Shown piece by piece: positions 15,923 to 23,173 of a stretch of DNA of 64,000 nucleotides. The notes beneath the pieces were generated by a model that saw only the letters and a list, made by a program, of their open reading frames with translations, was not told the origin of the DNA and did not search any database. The position numbers were made by a program, and so were the translations under genes. The first letter of the stretch is position 1. Each line of letters opens with the position of its first letter. This DNA is from a virus: positions 1-64,000 of IMG/VR virus record IMGVR_UViG_3300044640_001517, one strand, 5' to 3'.

Positions 15923-17677
15923 ATGAAGATCGCGGTATATACCATCGCGCTTAACGAAGCAAAGTTTGTCGAACCTTGGTATAACTCTGCAAAAGACGCT
16001 GACTATCTTCTTATCGCTGACACTGGGTCTACGGATGGAACAGTTGAGAAGGCAAAAGAACTAGGAATCAATGTTGTATCTATAAACATCAAACCTTGGC
16101 GCTTTGATGATGCGCGTAACGCTTCGCTCGCTGTGCTACCTTCTGATATTGACGTGTGCATCTCACTTGACATGGACGAAGTACTTGTTGAGGGCTGGCG
16201 AGATCATCTTGAAAAAATGCCAGAGGGGACAACAAGACCTCGATACAAGTATGTGTGGAACTGGAACGCTGATGGATCGGAAGGCTTGGTGTACGGAGCT
16301 GACAAGATCCACGCTCGTCATGGATACCGCTGGGTTCATCCAGTCCACGAGGTTATCTCTCCAACAGACGAAGAAGTACAGAACTGGATCGGAATGGAGA
16401 TTCACCACCACGCTGACTCAACAAAGTCGCGTGGACAGTACTTACCTCTTCTCAAGCGCGCGGTTGATGAGCGTCCAAATGACGACCGCAACGCGTACTA
16501 TTACGCACGAGAACTGTATTTTTATGAAAAGCCAGAAGCGGCAGACGAGTTCAAACGACATCTAGCACTGCCAACAGCGCAGTGGCGGCCAGAACGAGCC
16601 GCGTCAATGCGGTATCTTGCTAAGTTAGAAAAGCATGAAGCAGAGACATGGCTACTTCGCGCGTGCGCTGAGGCACCAGAATATCGCGAGCCGTGGCACG
16701 ATCTTGCATTTTATTACTATGAAAAGAAGCAGTGGGAAAACTGTCTATCAGCGGCCAAGCGTGCGCTTGCGATAAAAGAAAAGCCACTTGCGTATCTCAA
16801 TGATGCCGCCGCGTGGGGTGCATCTCCACACGACCTCGCCAGTATTTCTGCGTGGAGCATTGGGCAAAGACATGAGGCCATCATGCATGTGCGTAACGCC
16901 ATATGCGCAGATCCAAACAATGAACGTATGCAAGAAAATCTTGCAATGATGCTCCGGAATACATATCCAGAAAAGATCACAGCAATAATTCCAACAAAGT
17001 CAAACATCTCCGGCGCGTTAGGCGTCATATCGCGTCTACAGAAAGATCCCCAGGTAGAAACAATTGTCGTTATTGCAGACGGAGATAAGGCCCACGAGAC
17101 GTACGAATCACTGCTAAAAGACAAAGAAAAGGTAGAACTTAGAAAGGTTGAACTTGGCGTAGGTATTCATGTGATGTGGAACATCGGAATAGATATCGCC
17201 AAAGAAAACGGTACCTCAGCCGCATTTGTAAACGATGATGTTACGCTTGGCGATAACTGTATAGGTACGCTTGCGTCACTTGTTGAGTACGACAAGCAGA
17301 TCGGTCTTGTCTGTCCGACATATGACTATCGCAAGTTTGTTGACATATACCAAGACGTTGAAACCACAGCAAACGGACGATCAGACGGCACAGGTGGTCT
17401 TGGAGGATTCTGCATGGTTATTCCAAAAAACCTCACCAAAGAGTGGCGCTTTGACGAGTCAATGAAGTGGTGGTACGGAGATGATGATGTTCTTGCCTGG
17501 TGTAGACTTACAAAAAAACTTCGTGCGGTAATGACAAGTATCACGCGGTGTAGCGGAAATATATCGGCAACAATCAACAACGATCCTCCGCCTGGATTTG
17601 CAGATCTTGTAAGAGAAGATAGACGAATATTCATTGAAAAGTGGGAAAAACAAGGAGTGCCATGCATAGAGCGGTAG
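15923..17677 (+). CDS. Two-headed glycosyltransferase: GT2, TPR-like linker, second GT-A domain
   Basis: 584 residues. N-terminal GT2 domain (1-185): VYTIALNEAKFVEPW, ADTGSTDGTVEKAKELG and the metal motif in CISLDMDEVL (about 74-83), like SunS-type protein glycosyltransferases. Residues about 190-345 form helical repeats resembling TPRs (YYARELYFYEKPEAADEF, WHDLAFYYYEKKQWENCLSAAKRAL). From about 350 a second GT-A domain follows (KITAIIPTKSN, AAFVNDDVTLGDN, LGGFCMVIPK, WWYGDDDVLAWCRL). TPRs in protein glycosyltransferases often bind the acceptor polypeptide, so a protein target is plausible. It is adjacent to another glycosyltransferase and a methyltransferase gene. Confidence 0.78.
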   Translation: MKIAVYTIALNEAKFVEPWYNSAKDADYLLIADTGSTDGTVEKAKELGINVVSINIKPWRFDDARNASLAVLPSDIDVCISLDMDEVLVEGWRDHLEKMPEGTTRPRYKYVWNWNADGSEGLVYGADKIHARHGYRWVHPVHEVISPTDEEVQNWIGMEIHHHADSTKSRGQYLPLLKRAVDERPNDDRNAYYYARELYFYEKPEAADEFKRHLALPTAQWRPERAASMRYLAKLEKHEAETWLLRACAEAPEYREPWHDLAFYYYEKKQWENCLSAAKRALAIKEKPLAYLNDAAAWGASPHDLASISAWSIGQRHEAIMHVRNAICADPNNERMQENLAMMLRNTYPEKITAIIPTKSNISGALGVISRLQKDPQVETIVVIADGDKAHETYESLLKDKEKVELRKVELGVGIHVMWNIGIDIAKENGTSAAFVNDDVTLGDNCIGTLASLVEYDKQIGLVCPTYDYRKFVDIYQDVETTANGRSDGTGGLGGFCMVIPKNLTKEWRFDESMKWWYGDDDVLAWCRLTKKLRAVMTSITRCSGNISATINNDPPPGFADLVREDRRIFIEKWEKQGVPCIER

Positions 17678-18180
17678 TTGATTGGGTTGCGTATTCACTT
17701 GAGAAGCGCAGTACTCTTGAAAATGCAAAGATGGCAGGCAACCGTGTTCTTGAGATTGGAAGTCTTGACATCAACGGAAGCATCAAGTCAATGTTTGACG
17801 GTTTGACTTCTGAAGGTGGTTCGTATTTTGGCATTGATCTTCAAGACGGTCCAGGTGTTGATCTTGTGATTGATGCCGTGGCGTATAAAAGCAACGAGCC
17901 ATACGACATAATTGTCTGCGCCGAGGTGTTTGAGCATACCCCAGCGTGGAAGGCGATCATCTTAAATGCGCATTCTCTTCTTGTAGATGGTGGAATGTTT
18001 ATCGCAACGATGGCTGGTGAAGGACGACCACCGCACTCCGCGATTGACACAAACCCGATACGCAGTTGGGAGTATTACAGCAACATTACAAATCTTGAAC
18101 TCGCAACGATGCTAGATGTATTTACAACGGCTGAGGTAAACGTGTTTTCAGATGACACCCGTTGTTGGGCAGTTAAGTAG
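17662..18180 (+). CDS. SAM-dependent methyltransferase-like protein
   Basis: 172 residues from ATG 17662, chosen because AAGGAG lies six bases upstream; the frame from 17641 lacks this. Motif I is RVLEIGSLDINGSIK (GSLDxNG variant), with the acidic loop in YFGIDLQDGPGVDLV and post-motif DIIVCAEVFEHTPAWKA...LLVDGGMFIAT, the Methyltransf_11-like pattern seen in sugar and nucleotide-sugar methyltransferases of phage and surface-polysaccharide clusters. It overlaps the end of the glycosyltransferase gene by 16 bases. Its stop abuts the WhiB stop directly. Confidence 0.72.
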   Translation: MHRAVVDWVAYSLEKRSTLENAKMAGNRVLEIGSLDINGSIKSMFDGLTSEGGSYFGIDLQDGPGVDLVIDAVAYKSNEPYDIIVCAEVFEHTPAWKAIILNAHSLLVDGGMFIATMAGEGRPPHSAIDTNPIRSWEYYSNITNLELATMLDVFTTAEVNVFSDDTRCWAVK

Positions 18181-18672
18181 TTACTTTTTCTTCTTTTTCT
18201 TTTTCTCTGATTTTGCCTCGCGCTCAGCGTGGTACGCGTTTACCGCGTTGGCGCTAGTGCGACTTCTCCAATAGAACTCGCACTCGTCACAAACAACAAG
18301 TTTCATCGTTGTCCAACGACCACCTTCAGGCGATTCAGCAATAACAACTCGAAGCTTGCTTGGTCGCGCGCCGCAGTGCGGACAGTTTGGAAAACGTTTA
18401 CGTCGAACCTCTTGCCCTGTGTGAGAAACAGACAAGGCTCGACGAATTTCACCTTCGTCTTTTCCACCCCACACTCCGTGTATCTGCTTATTGTCAAGCG
18501 CCCACTTAAGACACTGCTTGCGTACAGGACATGTGTAGCAAAGATTTTTTGCCTCGTATTTTTCTTTTGCTATCTTTGAAAAGAAGTATTGCTGTACTTT
18601 TTTATTTTCAGGCAATGCGCACGCGGCATCGTCCATCCACGACACATCGCTTAGACTTCCAGACTTCTTCAC
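18181..18672 (-). CDS. WhiB-family iron-sulfur regulator with C-terminal zinc ribbon
   Basis: 163 residues. Four cluster cysteines are C18 (DDAACAL), C45, C48 (CYTC) and C54, followed by the GVWGG turn (66-70) that defines WhiB proteins. A second domain has C97, C100 (CPHC), C128 and C131 (CDEC), a zinc-ribbon arrangement not usual in Wbl proteins, and the C-terminus is KSEKKKKKKK. WhiB proteins are 4Fe-4S factors that bind the primary sigma factor and occur in actinobacteria and their phages, so this is the best host marker here. It is coupled to the upstream gene by a four-base overlap. It may redirect host transcription. Confidence 0.9.
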   Translation of the reverse strand: MKKSGSLSDVSWMDDAACALPENKKVQQYFFSKIAKEKYEAKNLCYTCPVRKQCLKWALDNKQIHGVWGGKDEGEIRRALSVSHTGQEVRRKRFPNCPHCGARPSKLRVVIAESPEGGRWTTMKLVVCDECEFYWRSRTSANAVNAYHAEREAKSEKKKKKKK

Positions 18673-19007
18673 GCGATCTCAACCCACACAACCTCGTGAA
18701 TATCATCAACGTTTTCACCAAGTCGAGTTTCGCCATCTTCATCGCATACGTATTCTTCGTATGAACCGTCAACAGTTCCTGCATATCCGTATGTCGCTTC
18801 GGCAATTTCAACCTTCTTAAACGCATCTCCGAGTGAGTGAACAATTCCGTCGCGTTGAATAGCCGACGCAAGTGCTCGCTTAACTACTTCGTTTTCAAGA
18901 TCGACATGATCTACTGTAAAAAAGACAACGGAGTTAGATTTAGTAGATCTATACCCCTCTCCCGTCCACTCTGACCAGAGACACTCGCCTTTTCTTGAAT
19001 CCTTCAT
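18669..19007 (-). CDS. Hypothetical protein, 112 residues
   Basis: No family is recognised. The protein is acidic with probable beta-strands (SNSVVFFTVDHVD, KVEIAEATYGYAGTV, YVCDEDGE, EVVWVEIA). Its stop overlaps the WhiB start (ATGA), so the two are co-translated. TACAAT lies eight bases before its ATG with no ribosome-binding site, compatible with a leaderless transcript. The 106 bases upstream hold no recognised gene. Confidence 0.6.
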   Translation of the reverse strand: MKDSRKGECLWSEWTGEGYRSTKSNSVVFFTVDHVDLENEVVKRALASAIQRDGIVHSLGDAFKKVEIAEATYGYAGTVDGSYEEYVCDEDGETRLGENVDDIHEVVWVEIA

Positions 19008-19113
19008 GCGCGACTATTGTATCCCGCATTCTAGTGACTCGTGGTCATCTACAACAGGAATTGTGTGGTTACACCAGTCTTACATTTGCGATGTTCTAAT
19101 GCAGTCTGGATGC

Positions 19114-19629
19114 TTATAGAACAGACTCTACGTAGCCGTCCTGATGTGGCCAGAGGTACGTATAGGTGTCGGGGGCAGAACCAGTATCTTCAGCCCAACC
19201 GAACTGTTTGTACCAGTCGTAGTTTTTGCATAGTAGTGCGGTGCGGTGAGTAGAACATAGGTCCTCGTAGTACTTTGCGTCTTGCATCCACGGCGGTAAT
19301 AGTAGATCAGAACTAATGCGACCTAGCGATACCGCCTTGTCATATGTGCGGTAGGTCTTATCAAGAAGTGTTGACTTGTACCCGCGTGAGATCCACTCAA
19401 AGTACGTTGCTGAGATGTACGAAACAAGCAATGTCTCGTAGCCTCGCCACATGCGAACTACGGGGTGATTTGACCAGCCCTTAGGATCTCGGTGGTTACC
19501 GTCTGGATCAAGATTACACATGTTGAGCAGGCACTGCCACGCCTCAAGAGTTTGCTTGTGCAGGCGCTTGTTGTCAAGATGCTGCGCCGTGAGCTCGAAT
19601 GATTGGGTGTTTGTAAGAAATGATTGCAT
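19114..19629 (-). CDS. Pyrimidine-dimer DNA glycosylase-like protein (Pyr_excise / MSMEG_6728-like)
   Basis: 171 residues from ATG 19629, which has AGGACGG upstream; the TTG at 19653 is an unlikely start. The opening MQSFLTNTQSFELTAQHLDNKRLHKQTLEAWQCL, then GWSNHPVVRMWRGYETLL, PPWMQDAKY and HRTALLCKNYDWYKQFGW, match the actinobacterial family related to T4 endonuclease V. That enzyme removes UV pyrimidine dimers; relatives may act on other damaged bases. A TATAAT box at 19659-19664 gives it its own promoter. Repair fits a sunlit-water lifestyle, which is inference. Confidence 0.75.
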   Translation of the reverse strand: MQSFLTNTQSFELTAQHLDNKRLHKQTLEAWQCLLNMCNLDPDGNHRDPKGWSNHPVVRMWRGYETLLVSYISATYFEWISRGYKSTLLDKTYRTYDKAVSLGRISSDLLLPPWMQDAKYYEDLCSTHRTALLCKNYDWYKQFGWAEDTGSAPDTYTYLWPHQDGYVESVL

Positions 19630-19658
19630 AAACCGTCCTGTGTCGTTTGTCAAGATCT

Positions 19659-19664
19659 ATTATA
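19659..19664 (-). promoter_or_regulatory. Consensus -10 box TATAAT
   Basis: Perfect TATAAT on the minus strand, 29 bases before ATG 19629 of the dimer-glycosylase-like gene, which has its own ribosome-binding site. A -35 element is weak (TTTTGC region). This looks like a conventional promoter with a short leader. Confidence 0.5.
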
Positions 19665-19693
19665 CAACCTAGACACGCAAAACGCGTGACTGA

Positions 19694-20941
19694 TTATTCA
19701 GCCGGCGTAAGCCAGGTCTTCTTCGCGTAGCTACGGCTAAACCCTTTGTCCGTATCAAGTAACCACTCTCGTTCACCGATAAGCTCTCCTTGAGGACCAT
19801 TAGGTTGGCCGTCAAGCGACGCTTTTGCAGCATTGGCGATCCAGTTAGCAGCCTGCACAGCAACCGCCTTACCCCACGTCGCGCCAAGCATTGAGTAGTT
19901 ACGCGCATCTAAGAACTCCCAGCTATCAGGCAGTCCTTGAATTCGTGCGGCCTCACGGTGAGTAATTCTTCGCATAAGAGTCGGGTGGATCACATGATCT
20001 AATGCACCGCCGGTAAGAACGTGCGCCCATGAATCAGAAGGCCAACGGTGTGGCATTGAGAATCCCATGTAGTAGTCACGCGCTCGTGCCTTTTCTTCTT
20101 GAGCGAGCCATGACTGTGGGAATCGATCACCATTTTTCTCAACAGCAATCTTAAGTGCTTGACCGGCATCAATTCGAGCTTTCCAGCCGTCATTGCCGAT
20201 GATGTCAAAGATCTCTTGAATACGCACAGTGTCTTTGTTGTTCTTGTTCATGTGACCGTTTACGACGCCGCTTTCATTACGCAACGGTTGCGCCCACTTT
20301 GAAGCTTCTTTATTGTAGCGCTGTGGTTCCCACATGATCTCAAGATCTGTTAGATCTCCGATTACGTCCATGATCGTTGGAATTTCTTTCGGCATCAACG
20401 CCTGCGCACCAAACGGCATTCCCCGTTCTGCGGCAACCCAGAAGTATCGAGGACGATATGAGAATCCGCCAACCTGAAGGTTATTCATCTTTACATGGTA
20501 CAGGTCATATTCTTTACCTGAAAGTTCTTCAACCATCGTGCGATACTTCAGCATTGTGTCGCGTCCCTGCGTGTATGCCTGCTGTACACATTCAAAGATA
20601 ATAATTTTTGGTTTTACGCGTGCGGCATATTTCATGAAGGCGCGCGTGTGTTCGTGCGCTTTTGCGTCAGGTCCACGATTGTCCATACCTGACCAAACAG
20701 ACCAGCCAGAGCACGGTGGACAACCTACCACCATGTCGCACTTTGCGTCTGGCCATTCTGTTGCGTCATCAGAGAAAAATGCAGACCAGTTCTCGCCAAG
20801 ATGCTTGCGGTTTAGTTCGGCAACAGGATTGCCAAAGTTAAGTGTACCAACGCGGGCGGTCATATCTACTCCGGCATTTACAAATCCTAGACTTAGAAAT
20901 CCAGCAAGACCGTTGCAATCAACAAAAGTGGGGTTTGACAT
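19694..20941 (-). CDS. C5-cytosine DNA methyltransferase
   Basis: 415 residues. Conserved motifs in order: I FVDCNGLAGFLSLGFVNAG (6-24), IV VVGCPPCSGWS with the catalytic Cys of PPC (about 77), VI IIIFECVQQ (ECV instead of the usual ENV), VIII FSYRPRYFWVA, IX THREAARIQGLPDSW, X GATWGKAVAVQAANW. A target-recognition region lies between VIII and IX. GGAGAGAG precedes the ATG. No cognate restriction endonuclease gene is adjacent, so it looks like an orphan protective or hypermodification enzyme. Serine after the catalytic Cys and ECV are departures from the consensus. Confidence 0.85.
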   Translation of the reverse strand: MSNPTFVDCNGLAGFLSLGFVNAGVDMTARVGTLNFGNPVAELNRKHLGENWSAFFSDDATEWPDAKCDMVVGCPPCSGWSVWSGMDNRGPDAKAHEHTRAFMKYAARVKPKIIIFECVQQAYTQGRDTMLKYRTMVEELSGKEYDLYHVKMNNLQVGGFSYRPRYFWVAAERGMPFGAQALMPKEIPTIMDVIGDLTDLEIMWEPQRYNKEASKWAQPLRNESGVVNGHMNKNNKDTVRIQEIFDIIGNDGWKARIDAGQALKIAVEKNGDRFPQSWLAQEEKARARDYYMGFSMPHRWPSDSWAHVLTGGALDHVIHPTLMRRITHREAARIQGLPDSWEFLDARNYSMLGATWGKAVAVQAANWIANAAKASLDGQPNGPQGELIGEREWLLDTDKGFSRSYAKKTWLTPAE

Positions 20942-20969
20942 ATCTCTCTCCGTATGAGTAGGTGAGACA

Positions 20970-20975
20970 AATATA
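20970..20975 (-). promoter_or_regulatory. Possible -10 box TATATT
   Basis: TATATT on the minus strand, 28 bases before the methyltransferase ATG at 20941. A short inverted repeat AGGTT-gcag-AACCT (20983-20996) lies just upstream and might be an operator or weak stem-loop. No clear -35 box is seen. Confidence 0.3.
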
Positions 20976-21000
20976 TCCCGAGAGGTTGCAGAACCTGGTA

Positions 21001-21291
21001 CTACTTAGGTTCGCCAACCTCGTACCCGCACGCTGCGTATCCGGCAATATCAATCCACGTGTCTGGTTGAAACCCGGAGCGTGACGCGTATCGCGCAACC
21101 TTTACAGCAACCATCGCCATCGCGACATCTTCACGTGTAACCTCGATACCAAAGATCACTGACCAAAGCTTTGCGATTCGATCAAAGTTCTCTTCAGGTC
21201 CGCCGTACTGCGCGTCTCGAGCACCACTGATGATTGTCTGCGCCTCGTTTAGGCACTTCTCACGACCTTTAGTTGTCTTACTCAATTTCAT
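21001..21291 (-). CDS. DUF6378-like phage protein
   Basis: 96 residues. The pattern LNEAQTIISGARDAQYGGPEENFDRIAKLW, then VTREDVAMAMVAVKVARYAS and DTWIDIAGYAACG, is that of DUF6378, a small helical phage and prophage family that I recall as related to nucleotide-binding all-alpha folds, function unknown. It overlaps the upstream small gene by 14 bases. It lies next to the methyltransferase and dUTPase-like genes, so a nucleotide-related role is reasonable. Confidence 0.7.
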   Translation of the reverse strand: MKLSKTTKGREKCLNEAQTIISGARDAQYGGPEENFDRIAKLWSVIFGIEVTREDVAMAMVAVKVARYASRSGFQPDTWIDIAGYAACGYEVGEPK

Positions 21292-21478
21292 CTACCTTTG
21301 TTCGAACATAGACAGTGGCCTTGTACTCATGTGCCGAGTGCGCTTCAATGTGAAACTCTGTGTCTGACGGCAGCTCAACTTCATCGTTTTCACTGATCTC
21401 TCGCCACGAACGCAGTGCCTCTTCTTTGATCGACGACAATGTCGAACCGTACACCTCAAATTCAATTGATGCCCTCAT
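21278..21478 (-). CDS. Hypothetical protein, 66 residues
   Basis: Small acidic protein with strand-helix-strand character (ASIEFEVYGSTLSSIKEEALRSWREI...EFHIEAHS...YKATVYVRTKVDEIE). No family is recognised. It overlaps the downstream gene by 14 bases and the upstream gene by four, so it is part of the 22160-21001 operon. Confidence 0.6.
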   Translation of the reverse strand: MRASIEFEVYGSTLSSIKEEALRSWREISENDEVELPSDTEFHIEAHSAHEYKATVYVRTKVDEIE

Positions 21479-21684
21479 GCTATGACCATCTTTTCTAAAA
21501 CGTTAGGTGAGTGGTGAGTCTCTGAGAGAGACGGGGTTAGACCGTCGATACTGGAGACAATGACGTCACCGTCACGTATGTCAAGTACTTCACAGTATCT
21601 GCCGTTGTGGATTTCGCCAACAACTCCGCTGTACGAGTGCAGTTTTACCCGAACCATGTCACCTATGACTATGCTATTTGTCAT
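21475..21684 (-). CDS. Hypothetical KOW/SH3-like small protein
   Basis: 69 residues if started at ATG 21684, 14 bases after the upstream stop; ATG 21729 is in frame but overlaps the previous gene by 31 bases. The first part, IGDMVRVKLHSYSGVVGEIHNGRYCEVLDIRDGDVIV, looks like a small SH3/KOW-type beta-barrel. Such barrels often bind nucleic acid or mediate contacts. No closer family is recognised. Confidence 0.5.
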   Translation of the reverse strand: MTNSIVIGDMVRVKLHSYSGVVGEIHNGRYCEVLDIRDGDVIVSSIDGLTPSLSETHHSPNVLEKMVIA

Positions 21685-21698
21685 TACATCTGTCCATG

Positions 21699-22160
21699 TT
21701 ACTTGTGGGAACACTGCGCCTCCGGACATGTTGCTGTATCAAAGTCATCAAGTGCACGCGCGCATGACTGGCACTTCATACCTTCGGCCTTGACTACGTA
21801 GCCTTTAAGTTGACGTTGACGATTTACTTCCATCTTGTTTACGTAGTATGCGTCAAGTTGCTCGTCTGTTCCGCCTACGGCGCAGATGATGTTCGCCACA
21901 AAGTGCAAGACATCGACGCACTCTTTGACAACGGCCTCACGGTTTACATATGGGTCATCGTGTTGCCAGGGCTTCCACGAGATCTCCTTACGGATCTCAG
22001 CAAGCTCATCATCGATTGCAAGCATGTTCCAGCGTAGATACTCAATGATGTTATTGAGTGACTCTGGCGATTGACCTTCAAACTTGCTATAGTCAATCTT
22101 GTACGCTTCTGTTTGTAGTTTCTTGGTGTTACCAAGCCACTCGTTGAATAGTGTTCCCAT
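21699..22160 (-). CDS. dUTPase/MazG-like all-alpha NTP pyrophosphohydrolase with zinc knuckle
   Basis: 153 residues. Metal-binding motif is split as DDELAEIRKEISW (about 50-62) and EAVVKECVDVLHFVANII (about 75-92), the ExxE...ExxD arrangement of dimeric dUTPase and MazG enzymes. A C-terminal ribbon has CQSC and CPEAQC (about 130-150). Such enzymes hydrolyse dUTP, and in some phages dCTP, to the monophosphate. It is transcribed with the glycosyltransferases (ATG overlaps the upstream stop by one base). With the dCMP-hydroxymethylase-like enzyme, a dCTPase role like T4 gp56 is possible; the substrate cannot be read. Confidence 0.65.
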   Translation of the reverse strand: MGTLFNEWLGNTKKLQTEAYKIDYSKFEGQSPESLNNIIEYLRWNMLAIDDELAEIRKEISWKPWQHDDPYVNREAVVKECVDVLHFVANIICAVGGTDEQLDAYYVNKMEVNRQRQLKGYVVKAEGMKCQSCARALDDFDTATCPEAQCSHK

Positions 22161-23173
22161 TATTTTCCTATAAGTCTTTCCAGTTGAACTGTTAGTTCTT
22201 CTCGTGTTGGTATGCTTTTGACGTATTGCTGCTTTTGAGTTACTGATAATTCATATCGATCGATCTCTGACATCTCTTCAATTCCACTTGCAAGATGATC
22301 CCAAGCGTTTCCGATCTTCTTACTCTCACGCCAATCAGTTGCGATCGGAGTGCCGGCATTCAGTGCATGAACATATACCTGAGACCACCACGTCATCTTG
22401 TCGCCGTGAGGCCCGATGATCGCACCCATACTTGAATTGAGCGCATCGAACAGATCACTACTTGTTCTGGCTTTTGTCTCGCGGATTGACATTGCCGGAG
22501 TTGATAGTCCATCAAGTGCATTCTTTGTCCACCGCGTCTTGTCGTTATCAACGATCCAACGCTTTACACGCGACGAGTTGAAGTTTGCGTTTTCAGTGAC
22601 ATTAAATGAATCAAGGTTGATCCCAATCATCGATGAATAAGCGTTCTCCGGTACACCAGAAAACGTACTTGCATCGCCGCCCCAAGGTAAACGCGGATAT
22701 AGCGTCGCGGCCCACGGATCATTGCTAAGAAGCATGACAGCGTTCACGATGTGTTTGCGTATGTCTGCGTTTCCAGCAACCTGAAGATATCCCTTGCGCT
22801 TTGAGTAGAAGTCTTTGAACAACGTCTGACTGTTCTTTTCAATCGCCCTAAAGTTTGCAAATATCTTCCACGGCTCAGGTGCATCGATAAATGTCATGAG
22901 GCTATCTCGTCCCTCAAGTGTCTTGATCGCTGCAAGTGCACCGTATGCGGAGTTTGCTGTTACACTTAACGGAGGTGCGATTCCAACAAGAACCTTCTGA
23001 TACTGCTTAAGATCGCGCGCTGACCAACTAAGTGATGGCTCGGAGAATGTGACAGTATAGCCCATCTTCTCTAACACCTGCGACAATGCACCAGCAAACG
23101 TCAGTGATCGATTTGCGATCGATGACGAATACTGCTGCGCGGTCGTTCCGGTGATAAGTACTTGTTTACTCAC
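22160..23173 (-). CDS. GT-B fold glycosyltransferase-like protein
   Basis: 337 residues. An N-terminal Rossmann half (QVLITGTTAQQYSSS, VLEKMGYTVTFSEPSLSW, KVLVGIAPPLSV) and a C-terminal part with LFDALNSSMGAIIGPHGDKMTWWSQVYVHALNAGTPIAT (about 240-280), resembling the donor-binding loop of GT-B enzymes. Sequence similarity to named families is weak. It is coupled to the upstream GT gene by a four-base overlap and to the dUTPase-like gene downstream, placing it among nucleotide and DNA-modification genes rather than in the left-arm surface cluster. Modification of hydroxymethylated bases is one possible role. Confidence 0.55.
   Translation of the reverse strand: MSKQVLITGTTAQQYSSSIANRSLTFAGALSQVLEKMGYTVTFSEPSLSWSARDLKQYQKVLVGIAPPLSVTANSAYGALAAIKTLEGRDSLMTFIDAPEPWKIFANFRAIEKNSQTLFKDFYSKRKGYLQVAGNADIRKHIVNAVMLLSNDPWAATLYPRLPWGGDASTFSGVPENAYSSMIGINLDSFNVTENANFNSSRVKRWIVDNDKTRWTKNALDGLSTPAMSIRETKARTSSDLFDALNSSMGAIIGPHGDKMTWWSQVYVHALNAGTPIATDWRESKKIGNAWDHLASGIEEMSEIDRYELSVTQKQQYVKSIPTREELTVQLERLIGK

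Noticed and set aside
18140-18215. Bidirectional terminator between the methyltransferase and WhiB genes
   Set aside because: The two stops abut and the T-rich run is simply the poly-lysine codons of WhiB read on the other strand; only a 3-bp CCC/GGG stem precedes it.
19008-19113. Possible tRNA or small gene in the 106-base spacer
   Set aside because: No cloverleaf arms, CCA end or convincing open frame is visible.
19694-20941. Restriction-modification system
   Set aside because: No restriction endonuclease gene lies beside the methyltransferase; neighbours are repair and nucleotide-metabolism genes.
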